Assembly: GCA_040002845.1 (NCBI GenBank)
Contig: JBDUDR010000144.1
Span: 1 to 7,366 of the forward strand
DNA length: 7,366 bases
DNA from: JBDUDR01 sp040002845
GTDB lineage: Bacteria; Actinomycetota; Actinomycetes; Propionibacteriales; Nocardioidaceae
Direction: 5' to 3'
Shown: piece by piece, positions 1-5,436 of the stretch
How the letters are laid out: the number at the start of each line of letters is the position of its first letter
How positions within the stretch are numbered: position 1 is the stretch's first letter
The notes under the pieces: generated by a model
What the model saw: only the letters and a program-made list of their open reading frames with translations
What the model was told of the DNA's origin: nothing
Databases searched by the model: none
Translations under genes and position numbers: made by a program

Positions 1-660
1 GTAGACCAAGCTGACCAGTCCGGCCGTCGCCAGGACGGCCCCCATGGCGTCGAACTCACCACGCTGGCGCTCGGACTCGCCGAGAACACGGGGTGCCAGG
101 AACGCGATGAGCAGGCCGATCGGAAGGTTGATCAGTAGCGTCAAGCGCCAGCTGACCTCGGTCAGTGCGCCGCCGAGAATCAGCCCGATCGCGGCACCCG
201 CTCCTGACATTGCCGCATATACGGCGAACGCTCGGTTGCGGGGAGGTCCGGCCGGGAAGGTCGTGGTGATCAACGAAAGCGCCGTCGGCGACGCGGCCGC
301 GGCGCCGACGCCTTGCAGCACTCGCGCGGCGATCAGCTGAGTGTCGCTCTGCGCGATGCCGCCGAGCAGAGAGGCGACGCCGAAGAGGACGACGCCGAAC
401 ATGAATACCCTGCGGCGTCCGAACAGGTCGCCAAGTCGGCCACCCAGCAGGAGCAGCCCGCCAAAGGCAAGTGTGTATGCGGTGACCACCCATGAGAGGT
501 TGGCGTTGCTGAACCCAAGATCGGGTTGAAGGTAGGGCAGCGCGATGTTGACGATCGTGGCATCGAGCACAACCATCAGCTGCGCGCCGCAGATGAGTGT
601 TAGAGCGAGTCCGAGGTGGCGGTGCCCGTGGTCAACGGGCGCCACTGAGGCTTGAGTCAC
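1..660 (-). CDS. DHA2-type MFS drug/proton antiporter, N-terminal part (3' end beyond window)
   Basis: This is probably a proton-driven exporter of drugs or other toxic hydrophobic compounds in the cytoplasmic membrane. The first 220 residues are present and the frame is open to the window edge. Visible signatures are the helix-1 motif LDATIVNIALP (residues 32-42), the helix 2-3 loop motif GGRLGDLFGRRR (73-84) and the antiporter motif C region GAGAAIGLILGG (153-164). The hydrophobic segments correspond to about the first six or seven helices of a family with usually 14. The start is GTG at 660, preceded on the minus strand by a Shine-Dalgarno GGAAGG at 673-668 with 7 nt spacing. It lies 66 nt downstream of the tetR gene on the same strand, so co-transcription and control by that repressor are likely. 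The substrate cannot be told from sequence. Confidence 0.93.
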   Translation of the reverse strand, partial: MTQASVAPVDHGHRHLGLALTLICGAQLMVVLDATIVNIALPYLQPDLGFSNANLSWVVTAYTLAFGGLLLLGGRLGDLFGRRRVFMFGVVLFGVASLLGGIAQSDTQLIAARVLQGVGAAAASPTALSLITTTFPAGPPRNRAFAVYAAMSGAGAAIGLILGGALTEVSWRLTLLINLPIGLLIAFLAPRVLGESERQRGEFDAMGAVLATAGLVSLVY

Positions 661-726
661 GGAGGGTCCTTCCGGGCCGTGTGTGATTGGTGGTCCTTGG
701 TTGGTATGGAATTGACCGGCAGGTGT

Positions 727-1341
727 TCAGCCTGCGGTCTGTGCCTGGGTCGCCGGGATCACGACCTGGTCGAGCACCTGCTCGATGAACGCTTTGGTCG
801 GCTGTCGTCCGATCACGAACGCCTCATGCAGCGCGATCGCCGGCAACACCCCTGACAACAGATCTAAGTCGACGTCGCCGACAATTTCTCCGCGCGCCTT
901 GGCGCGCTCGAACACCGCGCGCGCAACGGCTCGGCGGGGAGCCACGAAATGTTCCTCGAAGGCTTGTGCGAACTCAGGATCGCGGTGCAGCGCTGTCAGG
1001 ACCGCTGCGAACACCGCCATCGGCACCTCGTCGGTGAGGCCGCCCGTCGCACATCCCATCGCGAGCAGGTCGCCGCGAAGCGTCCCAGTGTCCGGTGTCT
1101 CAGGCTGATGACATTTCTTTGCCCGCGACACAGCGTCCACGACCAGGAATGCCTTGGTGGACCAGCGGCGATAGAGGGTGGCCTTGCTGGCGTGCGACGC
1201 CGCCGCGACCGCGTCCATGGTGAGGCGGTCATACCCCTGGTCGGCCAGCAGGGCCAGCGTCGCGTCCAGGATCTCGCCCTCGCGGGCTCCCTCGATGCGA
1301 GGCCTGAATCGCTGCTGGGTGATCAGCTCGGCCGGGATCAC
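727..1341 (-). CDS. TetR/AcrR-family transcriptional repressor
   Basis: This is a 204-residue one-component repressor, the usual size for TetR proteins. The N-terminal helix-turn-helix domain spans about residues 17-65, with ILDATLALLADQGYDRLTMD followed by the recognition-helix region SHASKATLYRRW (49-60). The rest is the helical ligand-binding and dimer domain. Its end, with LDLLSGVLPAIALHEAFVIG (159-178), resembles the C-terminal domain often seen in actinobacterial TetR proteins. The start is GTG at 1341, supported by GGAGA 5 nt upstream; the frame upstream closes at a TAG around 1390. The gene precedes the MFS exporter on the same strand, and a perfect palindrome overlaps the predicted promoter. 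The simplest reading is a self-repressed efflux operon relieved by an exported ligand. The ligand is unknown. Confidence 0.93.
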   Translation of the reverse strand: MIPAELITQQRFRPRIEGAREGEILDATLALLADQGYDRLTMDAVAAASHASKATLYRRWSTKAFLVVDAVSRAKKCHQPETPDTGTLRGDLLAMGCATGGLTDEVPMAVFAAVLTALHRDPEFAQAFEEHFVAPRRAVARAVFERAKARGEIVGDVDLDLLSGVLPAIALHEAFVIGRQPTKAFIEQVLDQVVIPATQAQTAG

Positions 1342-1372
1342 GACTGTCTCCGAGTTTTTTTTGCGCGGATGA

Positions 1373-1389
1373 AACGAAACGGTTTCGTT
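1373..1389. promoter_or_regulatory. Palindromic operator, probable binding site of the adjacent TetR
   Basis: The plus strand reads AACGAAAC G GTTTCGTT, two perfect 8-bp inverted arms around one base. Length and symmetry suit a TetR dimer. It lies 31 nt upstream of the tetR start codon and overlaps the predicted -10 element, so bound repressor would block initiation. That this TetR binds it is inference from position. Confidence 0.78.
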
Positions 1390-1415
1390 CTATCATGGCA
1401 CATGGTTTCAAGCAA
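1387..1415 (-). promoter_or_regulatory. Predicted promoter of the tetR-MFS operon
   Basis: On the minus strand a -35-like TTGCTT (1415-1410) and a -10-like TAGAAC (1392-1387) are separated by 17 bp. The -10 overlaps the palindromic operator. A run of eight A residues (minus strand 1362-1355), unusual in this GC-rich DNA, sits in the leader just before the Shine-Dalgarno sequence. Both hexamers are partial consensus matches only. Confidence 0.45.
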
Positions 1416-1520
1416 CGCGGATCGGGGGCAAGTCGGTGCATCAAGGTGGTGGTGGGAGACGGCCAGATCACCTCAGGACGAGGCCTCGACTGGCCGGGCT
1501 GGGGAGGGGGAAGCTCGCCG

Positions 1521-1758
1521 TTACCTGCCCTGACAGTAGATGTCGGCTTGAGCCGTTTCGTTCGGTCCGACTGTTACCCGCGATTGGGCGTGACACGGGT
1601 ACGTCCCTGAGCCGAACTGTGGACTACGACCTTCGACTCGGTAGATGACCGCTTGTGCAGCCCGACACCAAGGTGAGCAACAGTGCACCTGTCACCAGCG
1701 GGCGTACCTTCACATTTGGCAAGCGTGCCCGCCGAGTCTGCATGCCCATGAGACGCAT
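1521..1758 (-). pseudogene. Small exported lipoprotein gene, apparently broken by a +1 frameshift
   Basis: From ATG at 1758 the frame encodes a clear lipoprotein signal: basic residues, a hydrophobic stretch VTGALLLTLVSG and the lipobox Cys at residue 34. It then stops at TAG 1626-1624 after only ten more residues, giving 44 aa. Skipping one base just after the Cys codon (about 1656-1650) opens a second frame: AVIYRVEGRSP, then TYPCHAQSRVTVGPNETAQ, ending IYCQGR with TAA at 1523-1521. The joined product would be about 78 residues, with two cysteines that could form a disulfide in the mature part. The join is inference; a sequencing error or a genuine 44-aa lipoprotein would also fit. In-frame ATGs at 1749 and 1743 are alternative starts. 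A GGAAGGAG lies too far upstream (near 1799) to be a good ribosome site for 1758. The family is not recognised. Confidence 0.42.
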
Positions 1759-1842
1759 AGCGATCTTTTGCGGTTCCGAGTGCCCAGGGTCTCCTTCCTG
1801 GGCGCTGACGGCGAGCAAAGAATGTGTTGCGCCGGACCGGGA

Positions 1843-1873
1843 GCGCCTCACGGCGCGCGACCGCTCGAAGCGG
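1843..1873 (-). terminator. Two tandem GC hairpins, possible terminator of the 205-aa gene
   Basis: About 70 nt past the stop of the upstream gene lie two small hairpins. One is CCGCT/AGCGG with a 3-nt loop (plus strand 1861-1873). The other is GCGCC/GGCGC with a 4-nt loop (1843-1856). There is no U-tract, as is common in actinomycetes. The rest of 1759-1945 shows nothing I can call. Confidence 0.35.
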
Positions 1874-1945
1874 CTTGTATTGGAACCCGGGGCTGCCGCG
1901 GTCCGACGCTTTAGCAACGGTACCCCACATGGGCGCTGCGAAACC

Positions 1946-2563
1946 TCAGGCGAGTGAGCCTGCCCGCTCGGCGCGCGCGGCCGCCTCGAGCTGATCGGCC
2001 AGGGTAAGCAGCCGCACCGCCGACAGCGTCTGGTGCATGGCCGAATCCGTGGGGTCATCGCCGGCCAGCTCACCCCGGCCCACGGACACCACCCGCGCGA
2101 AGGCTGCGGCTCGGTCCAGCGACGTCGCGAAGTCACCGACTGCGATGCCCCTGAGCACCTGGTCGACCAACAGCTGGACCTCACGCGGGCCCGGCGGCTC
2201 GACCACCCCGGCGATCACCTCTTGAACTTCTGCGTGCTTGCGTCCGGCGTCGAACTGACGCGCCGCCGCCACCGGGTCGGCCTGCACCCAGCTGCGCAGG
2301 AGGTAGAGCCGCCAGAGTGCGCCGGGAAGCGACTCGGCAGCGGCGCTCGCCCACATCCTCGCGATCAGGTCCATCCCATGCTCGTCCGCCAGATGCACGA
2401 TGCGCGCGATCAGGGTCTCGTCCGCCGCATCGCGAGCGCCCCGTACCAGCGCCTCGGCCGTGCGGTGTGCAGCCTCGGCGTGCTCGGCCGGATCCTCGCC
2501 GCCGGCGAGGGCGTCGAACGCGGAGCGGCCCGGCATTGCCGGACGGCGGGGCTTGTCAGCCAT
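1946..2563 (-). CDS. Conserved actinobacterial protein of unknown function (205 aa)
   Basis: This is a soluble, Ala-rich, largely helical protein with no signal peptide or membrane segment. I recognise the overall pattern as a conserved but uncharacterised actinobacterial protein. Its most distinctive stretch is ESLPGALWRLYLLRSWVQ (residues 77-94), followed by an acidic and Val-rich helical part (110-145) and the segment RAAAFARVVSVGR (151-163). The start at ATG 2563 gives MADKPRRP. The Shine-Dalgarno region is weak (GGTGG directly upstream). The same frame stays open further upstream, but that extension is Pro/Ser-rich, unlike the body, and runs through the rpf terminator. It is probably transcribed alone, because a strong stem separates it from rpf. 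No function can be assigned; a helical-repeat or scaffold role would be speculation. Confidence 0.82.
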   Translation of the reverse strand: MADKPRRPAMPGRSAFDALAGGEDPAEHAEAAHRTAEALVRGARDAADETLIARIVHLADEHGMDLIARMWASAAAESLPGALWRLYLLRSWVQADPVAAARQFDAGRKHAEVQEVIAGVVEPPGPREVQLLVDQVLRGIAVGDFATSLDRAAAFARVVSVGRGELAGDDPTDSAMHQTLSAVRLLTLADQLEAAARAERAGSLA

Positions 2564-2668
2564 GCCACCAGTATCACCCGGGGACCAAGAGCCGCGAAGG
2601 GTAGTGCAGGTCCCGCGAGATGAGCCGACCAGCCGGTGACCCGGACGAGAGGGAGGGAAGAGCAAGGA

Positions 2669-2718
2669 CGGGTCGCAGACGGCACCATCGGGGACAGGGG
2701 GATGCCGAATGCGACCCG
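2669..2718 (-). terminator. Strong stem terminator after rpf
   Basis: A perfect 9-bp inverted repeat (plus strand CGGGTCGCA 2669-2677 with TGCGACCCG 2710-2718) encloses a second 5-bp stem (CGGCA 2680-2684 with TGCCG 2703-2707). It starts 18 nt after the rpf stop codon. On the minus strand it is followed by a pyrimidine-rich stretch (CCTTGCTCTTCCC). It separates rpf from the 205-aa gene. Confidence 0.7.
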
Positions 2719-2735
2719 TGGTCTGCGGCGTCTGG

Positions 2736-3227
2736 TCAGGGGCTCTCGACGCCGACGTCGTTGGGCTGGGGCAGGGTGCTGCGACCGTAGTGTGGGCCGT
2801 CAAGCTTTCGCCCGCGTTGGTTCCACTCGTGGGCATCGGCGGAGCTGAGTCCGAGCTGTGCCGAGCAGGCCGGCCAGGCCCCCCAACCCGAACCACGCAG
2901 CACCTTTTCGGCGATGGCTATCTGCTGCCGGCGGGTGGCCAGATCGGCGCGCGAGGCATACTTCCCGCCGCCGTACGCGAGCCAGGTGGATGCACTGAAC
3001 TGCACACCGCCGTAGTAGCCGTTGCCGGTGTTGATGTGCCAGTTGCCGCCCGATTCGCACTGTGCGAGGCGATCCCAGGTGCGGTAGGTGGCCGCGACGG
3101 CTTCCGGACCGCCGAGGGAGAACCCTGAAAGTGCGACGACGCCACCGATAGCCAGCGCTCCGAAGGAGGCCACCCGGCGACCGCGACGGACTTTGGACGC
3201 GCGCCGATGCTTCGGCTGCTCTGCCAT
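2736..3227 (-). CDS. rpf: Resuscitation-promoting factor-type cell-wall transglycosylase/lysozyme
   Basis: This is a secreted muralytic enzyme of the Rpf family, which cleaves peptidoglycan glycan strands and helps dormant actinobacteria resume growth. The 163-aa protein has a basic N-terminus (PKHRRASKVRRGRR), a hydrophobic export signal (about residues 20-40) and probable cleavage after AVA near 45. The transglycosylase-like domain follows at about 47-127. It shows the catalytic Glu58 in AQCESGGNW, the substrate-site run GYYGGVQFSASTW (70-82), and Cys57 and Cys121 (WPAC) positioned for the family's conserved disulfide. There is no LysM, G5 or DUF348 domain, so it is a short Rpf. The start ATG 3227 has GGAGAGAG 8 nt upstream. 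An upstream in-frame start at 3299 would lie inside the riboswitch and is rejected. Expression is expected to respond to c-di-AMP. Confidence 0.95.
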   Translation of the reverse strand: MAEQPKHRRASKVRRGRRVASFGALAIGGVVALSGFSLGGPEAVAATYRTWDRLAQCESGGNWHINTGNGYYGGVQFSASTWLAYGGGKYASRADLATRRQQIAIAEKVLRGSGWGAWPACSAQLGLSSADAHEWNQRGRKLDGPHYGRSTLPQPNDVGVESP

Positions 3228-3243
3228 AAGGCAATCTCTCTCC

Positions 3244-3430
3244 GCCGCCTGCGAGGTGAGCTGTCGGGTTCGGGAGGAGAGTTTCGCCCGGCCGGCCAAC
3301 GGCGGTTACCGTCCACCGGCTTCACCCCTAGGCGCCCGTAGGCGCCGGTGTCACCGTGGGTCCCCCGCTCCTGACCATGTCGGACTGTGTTCGACGTAGA
3401 GACTCGTGGGCGGTGGACAGGATTAGGCGT
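3244..3430 (-). ncRNA. c-di-AMP riboswitch (ydaO/yuaA type) in the rpf leader
   Basis: On the minus strand the leader carries the conserved blocks of this class in order. They are CGCCTAATCCTG (from 3429), CAGGAGCGGGGGACCCA ending at 3357, GGGGTGAAGCC (3328-3318), and CCGAACCCGACAGCT followed by CACCTCGCAGGC ending at 3247. The closing helix P1 is CGCCT (3429-3425) with AGGCG (3250-3246). A hairpin GGCGCC-TACG-GGCGCC lies inside. ydaO riboswitches in front of rpf genes are established in Streptomyces and relatives, where c-di-AMP binding lowers expression. The rpf Shine-Dalgarno (3243-3236) comes directly after the P1 strand and I see no intrinsic terminator in between. Ribosome-site masking or Rho-dependent stopping is therefore more likely than a classical attenuator; that is inference. 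Confidence 0.93.
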
Positions 3431-3439
3431 CCCGCACAC

Positions 3440-3465
3440 GGGGCCTCCTCGAATGAGGAGACCCC
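3440..3465 (-). other. Hairpin at the predicted 5' end of the rpf leader RNA
   Basis: The plus strand reads GGGG C CTCCTC, loop GAAT, then GAGGAG A CCCC: 6 bp, one mismatch, 4 bp. It sits immediately 5' of the riboswitch and begins about where the predicted rpf promoter would start transcription. It could be a 5' stabilising stem or a terminator for the lipoprotein gene whose stop is at 3620. Confidence 0.6.
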
Positions 3466-3469
3466 AGCG

Positions 3470-3498
3470 AGCGTACGGACGGCCGGCCAAAACGGCAA
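3470..3498 (-). promoter_or_regulatory. Predicted rpf promoter
   Basis: On the minus strand TTGCCG (3498-3493) and TACGCT (3475-3470) are spaced by 17 bp, a good actinobacterial vegetative pattern (TTGnnn / TAnnnT). Transcription would start near 3463, just before the 5' hairpin and about 33 nt before the aptamer. The tandem repeat array ends next to the -35. Confidence 0.5.
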
Positions 3499-3509
3499 GC
3501 CCAACTCGC

Positions 3510-3605
3510 CAGATGGTGGAAACAAGAGTCGGATGGCGGGGAACAAGTGTCGGATGGCGGGGAACAAGTGTCGGATGGCGGGGAACAAGTGTCGGATCGT
3601 GGGAG
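3510..3605. repeat. 21-bp tandem repeat array upstream of the rpf promoter
   Basis: Three exact, uninterrupted 21-bp units occupy 3531-3551, 3552-3572 and 3573-3593, each with the core GGATGGCGGGGAACAAG. A degenerate 20-bp copy precedes them (3511-3530), and a decayed partial copy follows (from 3594, GGAT then GTGGG). There are no spacers, so this is not CRISPR. The period equals two turns of B-DNA and is also seven codons, so frames on both strands stay open across it. No gene is credible here. Each unit contains ACAAGTGT, whose outer triplets (ACA/TGT) are inverted. Confidence 0.93.
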
Positions 3606-3619
3606 CAGGGGGACGTGAC

Positions 3620-4408
3620 CTAGGAGACGAGCAGCCGGGCTGTCCGTATCAACGCCTTGGCGACGGGCTCCTGGCCGGGCTCGTAGTTGTAGTCCTGACC
3701 CGCGCTGGTCATCCTTACCAGCGCGAGCCGGTCGCCGCTGCGTACGAGCCCGAACGCCTCGAAGTAGCTTGCGTCCGGATCATCCTCGACCGGCCCATAG
3801 GTGAGCAGCCACCACCGTCCCTGTTCGGCTGCCGTGCGGACGGTGTACGGCTCGTCGTTGATGCGCGGGTGCTCGTAACCCCTAGCGATGACGGTCGCTT
3901 TGCAGTCGCGAGCCCAGGCATCCCACACAGCCTGTGCGCGTCTCGCGTTCTTGCCGGTCGCGAACGTTGCTACAACTGCGGATGCGGTGGAGCCTGCGGG
4001 ACCGGTGAAGTCGCGGCGGACGACCGCCGTCGAGCCGATCGATGTCCACGGGTGCGGCTGACACGAGGTAGAGAAGTCGGGACCCTCGTTGGGGTAGGTG
4101 GCGGCCACCGTCCAACGGGTTTCCACGTTGAGCCCGGGCAGATGTGGTGCTCCGAGCAGATCGGCGACCAGAGTCGGGTCGGCCGGCTCCGTGGGACCGG
4201 TCGATGACGGGCCGGTCGACGGGGGAGCGCCGGATCCGCTATCCGTCGGTGAGGTGCCGGATGTCGGGGACGCATGTGAAGGGGTCAGGCTGGGCTTGGG
4301 TGTCGCGCGCCCGTCGGTGTTCGCGTCGTCTCTGCAGGAGGTGACCCCCGCGAGCACGACAAGGGTGGCTCCGCCGAAAAGCACCCGGCGAGCGATCGTG
4401 ATGGACAC
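3620..4408 (-). CDS. Lipoprotein with Ser/Thr/Pro-rich linker and sensor-like extracellular domain
   Basis: This is an exported 262-aa lipoprotein of unknown function. The signal peptide RRVLFGGATLVVLAGVTSC places the lipidated Cys at residue 25. Residues 26-80 form a low-complexity Ser/Thr/Pro/Gly linker that would span the cell wall. A compact domain follows (about 80-262), starting DLLGAPHLPGL. It carries Cys116 and Cys169, which could form a disulfide, and has a two-part layout reminiscent of the PknH-type extracellular sensor domains of actinobacteria. That resemblance is from general pattern only. The start is GTG at 4408 with GAGGGG 5 nt upstream. It follows efeU by 131 bp. No EfeO-type HxxE metallopeptidase motif or other metal motif is visible, so an iron role is not supported by the sequence itself. 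Confidence 0.88.
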   Translation of the reverse strand: MSITIARRVLFGGATLVVLAGVTSCRDDANTDGRATPKPSLTPSHASPTSGTSPTDSGSGAPPSTGPSSTGPTEPADPTLVADLLGAPHLPGLNVETRWTVAATYPNEGPDFSTSCQPHPWTSIGSTAVVRRDFTGPAGSTASAVVATFATGKNARRAQAVWDAWARDCKATVIARGYEHPRINDEPYTVRTAAEQGRWWLLTYGPVEDDPDASYFEAFGLVRSGDRLALVRMTSAGQDYNYEPGQEPVAKALIRTARLLVS

Positions 4409-4488
4409 CGCATCCCCTCGAGTCGTCTGCGCCGGGCATGGTTGCCGCAGTCTGCGTCGTCCGGCTCGTCGTCGCGGCCAACCCTAAG

Positions 4489-4528
4489 CCGGTGACGAGG
4501 TGATCAGCCGGACCCACGCCGAAGTGGG
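4489..4528 (-). terminator. Weak hairpins after efeU
   Basis: The first hairpin (plus strand CCCAC 4513-4517, loop GCCGAA, GTGGG 4524-4528) begins about 12 nt after the efeU stop. A second possible stem pairs CCGGTGA with TCA-G-CCGG (4489-4511). Neither has a U-tract. They may end the efeU transcript only partly. The remaining 4409-4488 holds nothing clear beyond the ribosome site of the lipoprotein gene. Confidence 0.3.
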
Positions 4529-4539
4529 CATGGCGGGTG

Positions 4540-5376
4540 TCAGCGCGTCCTTGCCGGTTCCTTGCTGGCCTTCGCCGGGACGCGTTGCGGCCACAGGAAG
4601 GCCGTCAATACGGGGATGAGATAACCGAGCCAAATGATGAACTCGTACGCGGTCGGGGCGGGGTTGAAGTTGAAGGTGCCCTTCAACAAGGTGCCGTACC
4701 AGCTGTCGATCGGGATCGTCGAGCTGATGTCGAACACCGTGTTGTTCAAGCCACCCAGCACGCCGCCCTCTTGCAAGTCGTGGATTGCGTACGCGAGAAC
4801 CCCGGCGGCGACGATGACCAAGCCGATGCCGGTGTACTTGAAGAACTTGGCAAGGTTGATCCGGATCGCCTGTCGGTAGAACATCCACCCCAGCGCCGCC
4901 GCGGTCAGCAATCCGAGTCCAGCACCGACCAGGGGCGAGGTCGTACGACCGGTCGACTGGACCGCGGCCCACAAGAACACCGAAGTCTCCAACCCCTCGC
5001 GGCCCACGCAGATGAACGCGGCACCCACCAGGGCCACGGGTCCCATCGTGAGTGCTGACGCCAGCTTGCCCTCGATCTCGGACTTCAAGAACCGCGCGGT
5101 CCGCCGCATCCAGAAGATCATCCATGTCACGAACGCCACAGCGACGATCGAGGTGTAGCCGCCGAAGGCTTCCTGGTCCTCGAACGACAAGCTGGCTGAC
5201 GTGAACGACAGCAGTGCACCGAAAGCCAGGCTGAGGGTGATCGCCGTGCCGACTCCGGTCCAGATCTGGGGGAGCCGGTCACGGTGCCCGGTCTTGACCA
5301 GGTAGGCGATCAGGATCCCGACGACAAGCGACGCTTCGAGCCCTTCGCGCAGGCCGATGAGGTAGTTCGCAAGCAT
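4540..5376 (-). CDS. efeU: Ferrous-iron permease, FTR1/EfeU family
   Basis: This is an inner-membrane iron permease of the OFeT/FTR1 family, 278 aa, the usual length. Both family iron-binding motifs are intact: REGLEA at residues 10-15 in the first helix and REGLET at 126-131 in the fourth. The motif AIHDLQEGG (197-205) is typical of bacterial EfeU. About seven hydrophobic helices are visible. The C-terminus is short, basic and cytoplasmic-looking. The start ATG 5376 has GGGGAG 4-5 nt upstream. In the usual efeUOB system, EfeO (periplasmic or lipoprotein carrier) and EfeB (heme-type peroxidase) follow; here the next gene is an unrelated-looking lipoprotein. An IdeR/DtxR-type box 18 nt upstream predicts repression when iron is sufficient. 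Confidence 0.95.
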   Translation of the reverse strand: MLANYLIGLREGLEASLVVGILIAYLVKTGHRDRLPQIWTGVGTAITLSLAFGALLSFTSASLSFEDQEAFGGYTSIVAVAFVTWMIFWMRRTARFLKSEIEGKLASALTMGPVALVGAAFICVGREGLETSVFLWAAVQSTGRTTSPLVGAGLGLLTAAALGWMFYRQAIRINLAKFFKYTGIGLVIVAAGVLAYAIHDLQEGGVLGGLNNTVFDISSTIPIDSWYGTLLKGTFNFNPAPTAYEFIIWLGYLIPVLTAFLWPQRVPAKASKEPARTR

Positions 5377-5393
5377 CCAGCTCCCCTGGGTTG

Positions 5394-5412
5394 TTAGGTG
5401 AGCCTAACTTAA
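5394..5412. promoter_or_regulatory. IdeR/DtxR iron box upstream of efeU
   Basis: The plus strand reads TTAGGTGAGCCTAACTTAA, which agrees with the consensus TTAGGTTAGSCTAACCTAA at 17 of 19 positions. It ends 18 bp before the efeU start codon and covers the predicted -10. Iron-loaded IdeR/DtxR would block transcription. The match and its place before an iron permease make this a strong call. Confidence 0.9.
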
Positions 5413-5435
5413 GTCCGGCCATCCGGTTCGTGCAA
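5406..5435 (-). promoter_or_regulatory. Predicted efeU promoter
   Basis: On the minus strand TTGCAC (5435-5430) and TAAGTT (5411-5406) are spaced by 18 bp. The -10 lies within the iron box. The leader would be very short, about 20-25 nt. The match is moderate; the overlap with the operator adds support. Confidence 0.45.
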
Positions 5436-5436
5436 G

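Noticed and set aside
661..726. Possible internal promoter or operator between tetR and the exporter gene
   Set aside because: The gap is AT-richer and has TTGGT direct repeats, but no symmetric operator and no -35/-10 pair on the minus strand that I could support.
1395..1610. Plus-strand small open frame divergent from tetR
   Set aside because: No ribosome site, no recognisable domain, and it overlaps the tetR promoter region.
2564..2896. N-terminal extension of the 205-aa protein
   Set aside because: It is Pro/Ser-rich, crosses the rpf terminator and overlaps the end of rpf; ATG 2563 fits better.
3228..3299. Upstream in-frame start for rpf
   Set aside because: It lies inside the conserved riboswitch sequence. 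ATG 3227 has a good ribosome site and gives a normal signal peptide.
3328..3588. Minus-strand frame with FPAIRHL heptad repeats
   Set aside because: The peptide repeat follows from the 21-bp DNA repeat. The frame runs into the riboswitch and has no protein-like sequence beyond the repeats.
3531..3593. CRISPR-like repeat
   Set aside because: The units are directly adjacent with no spacers and there are no cas genes nearby.
3356..4207. 283-aa plus-strand open frame
   Set aside because: It runs antisense through the riboswitch leader, the tandem repeats and the lipoprotein gene. It is open because the 21-bp repeats keep frame and the DNA is GC-rich; no domain is recognisable.
5415..5426. CCGG-CCAT-CCGG stem as terminator of the RNase D gene
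   Set aside because: It has only four base pairs, lies inside the predicted efeU promoter spacer and lacks a U-tract.
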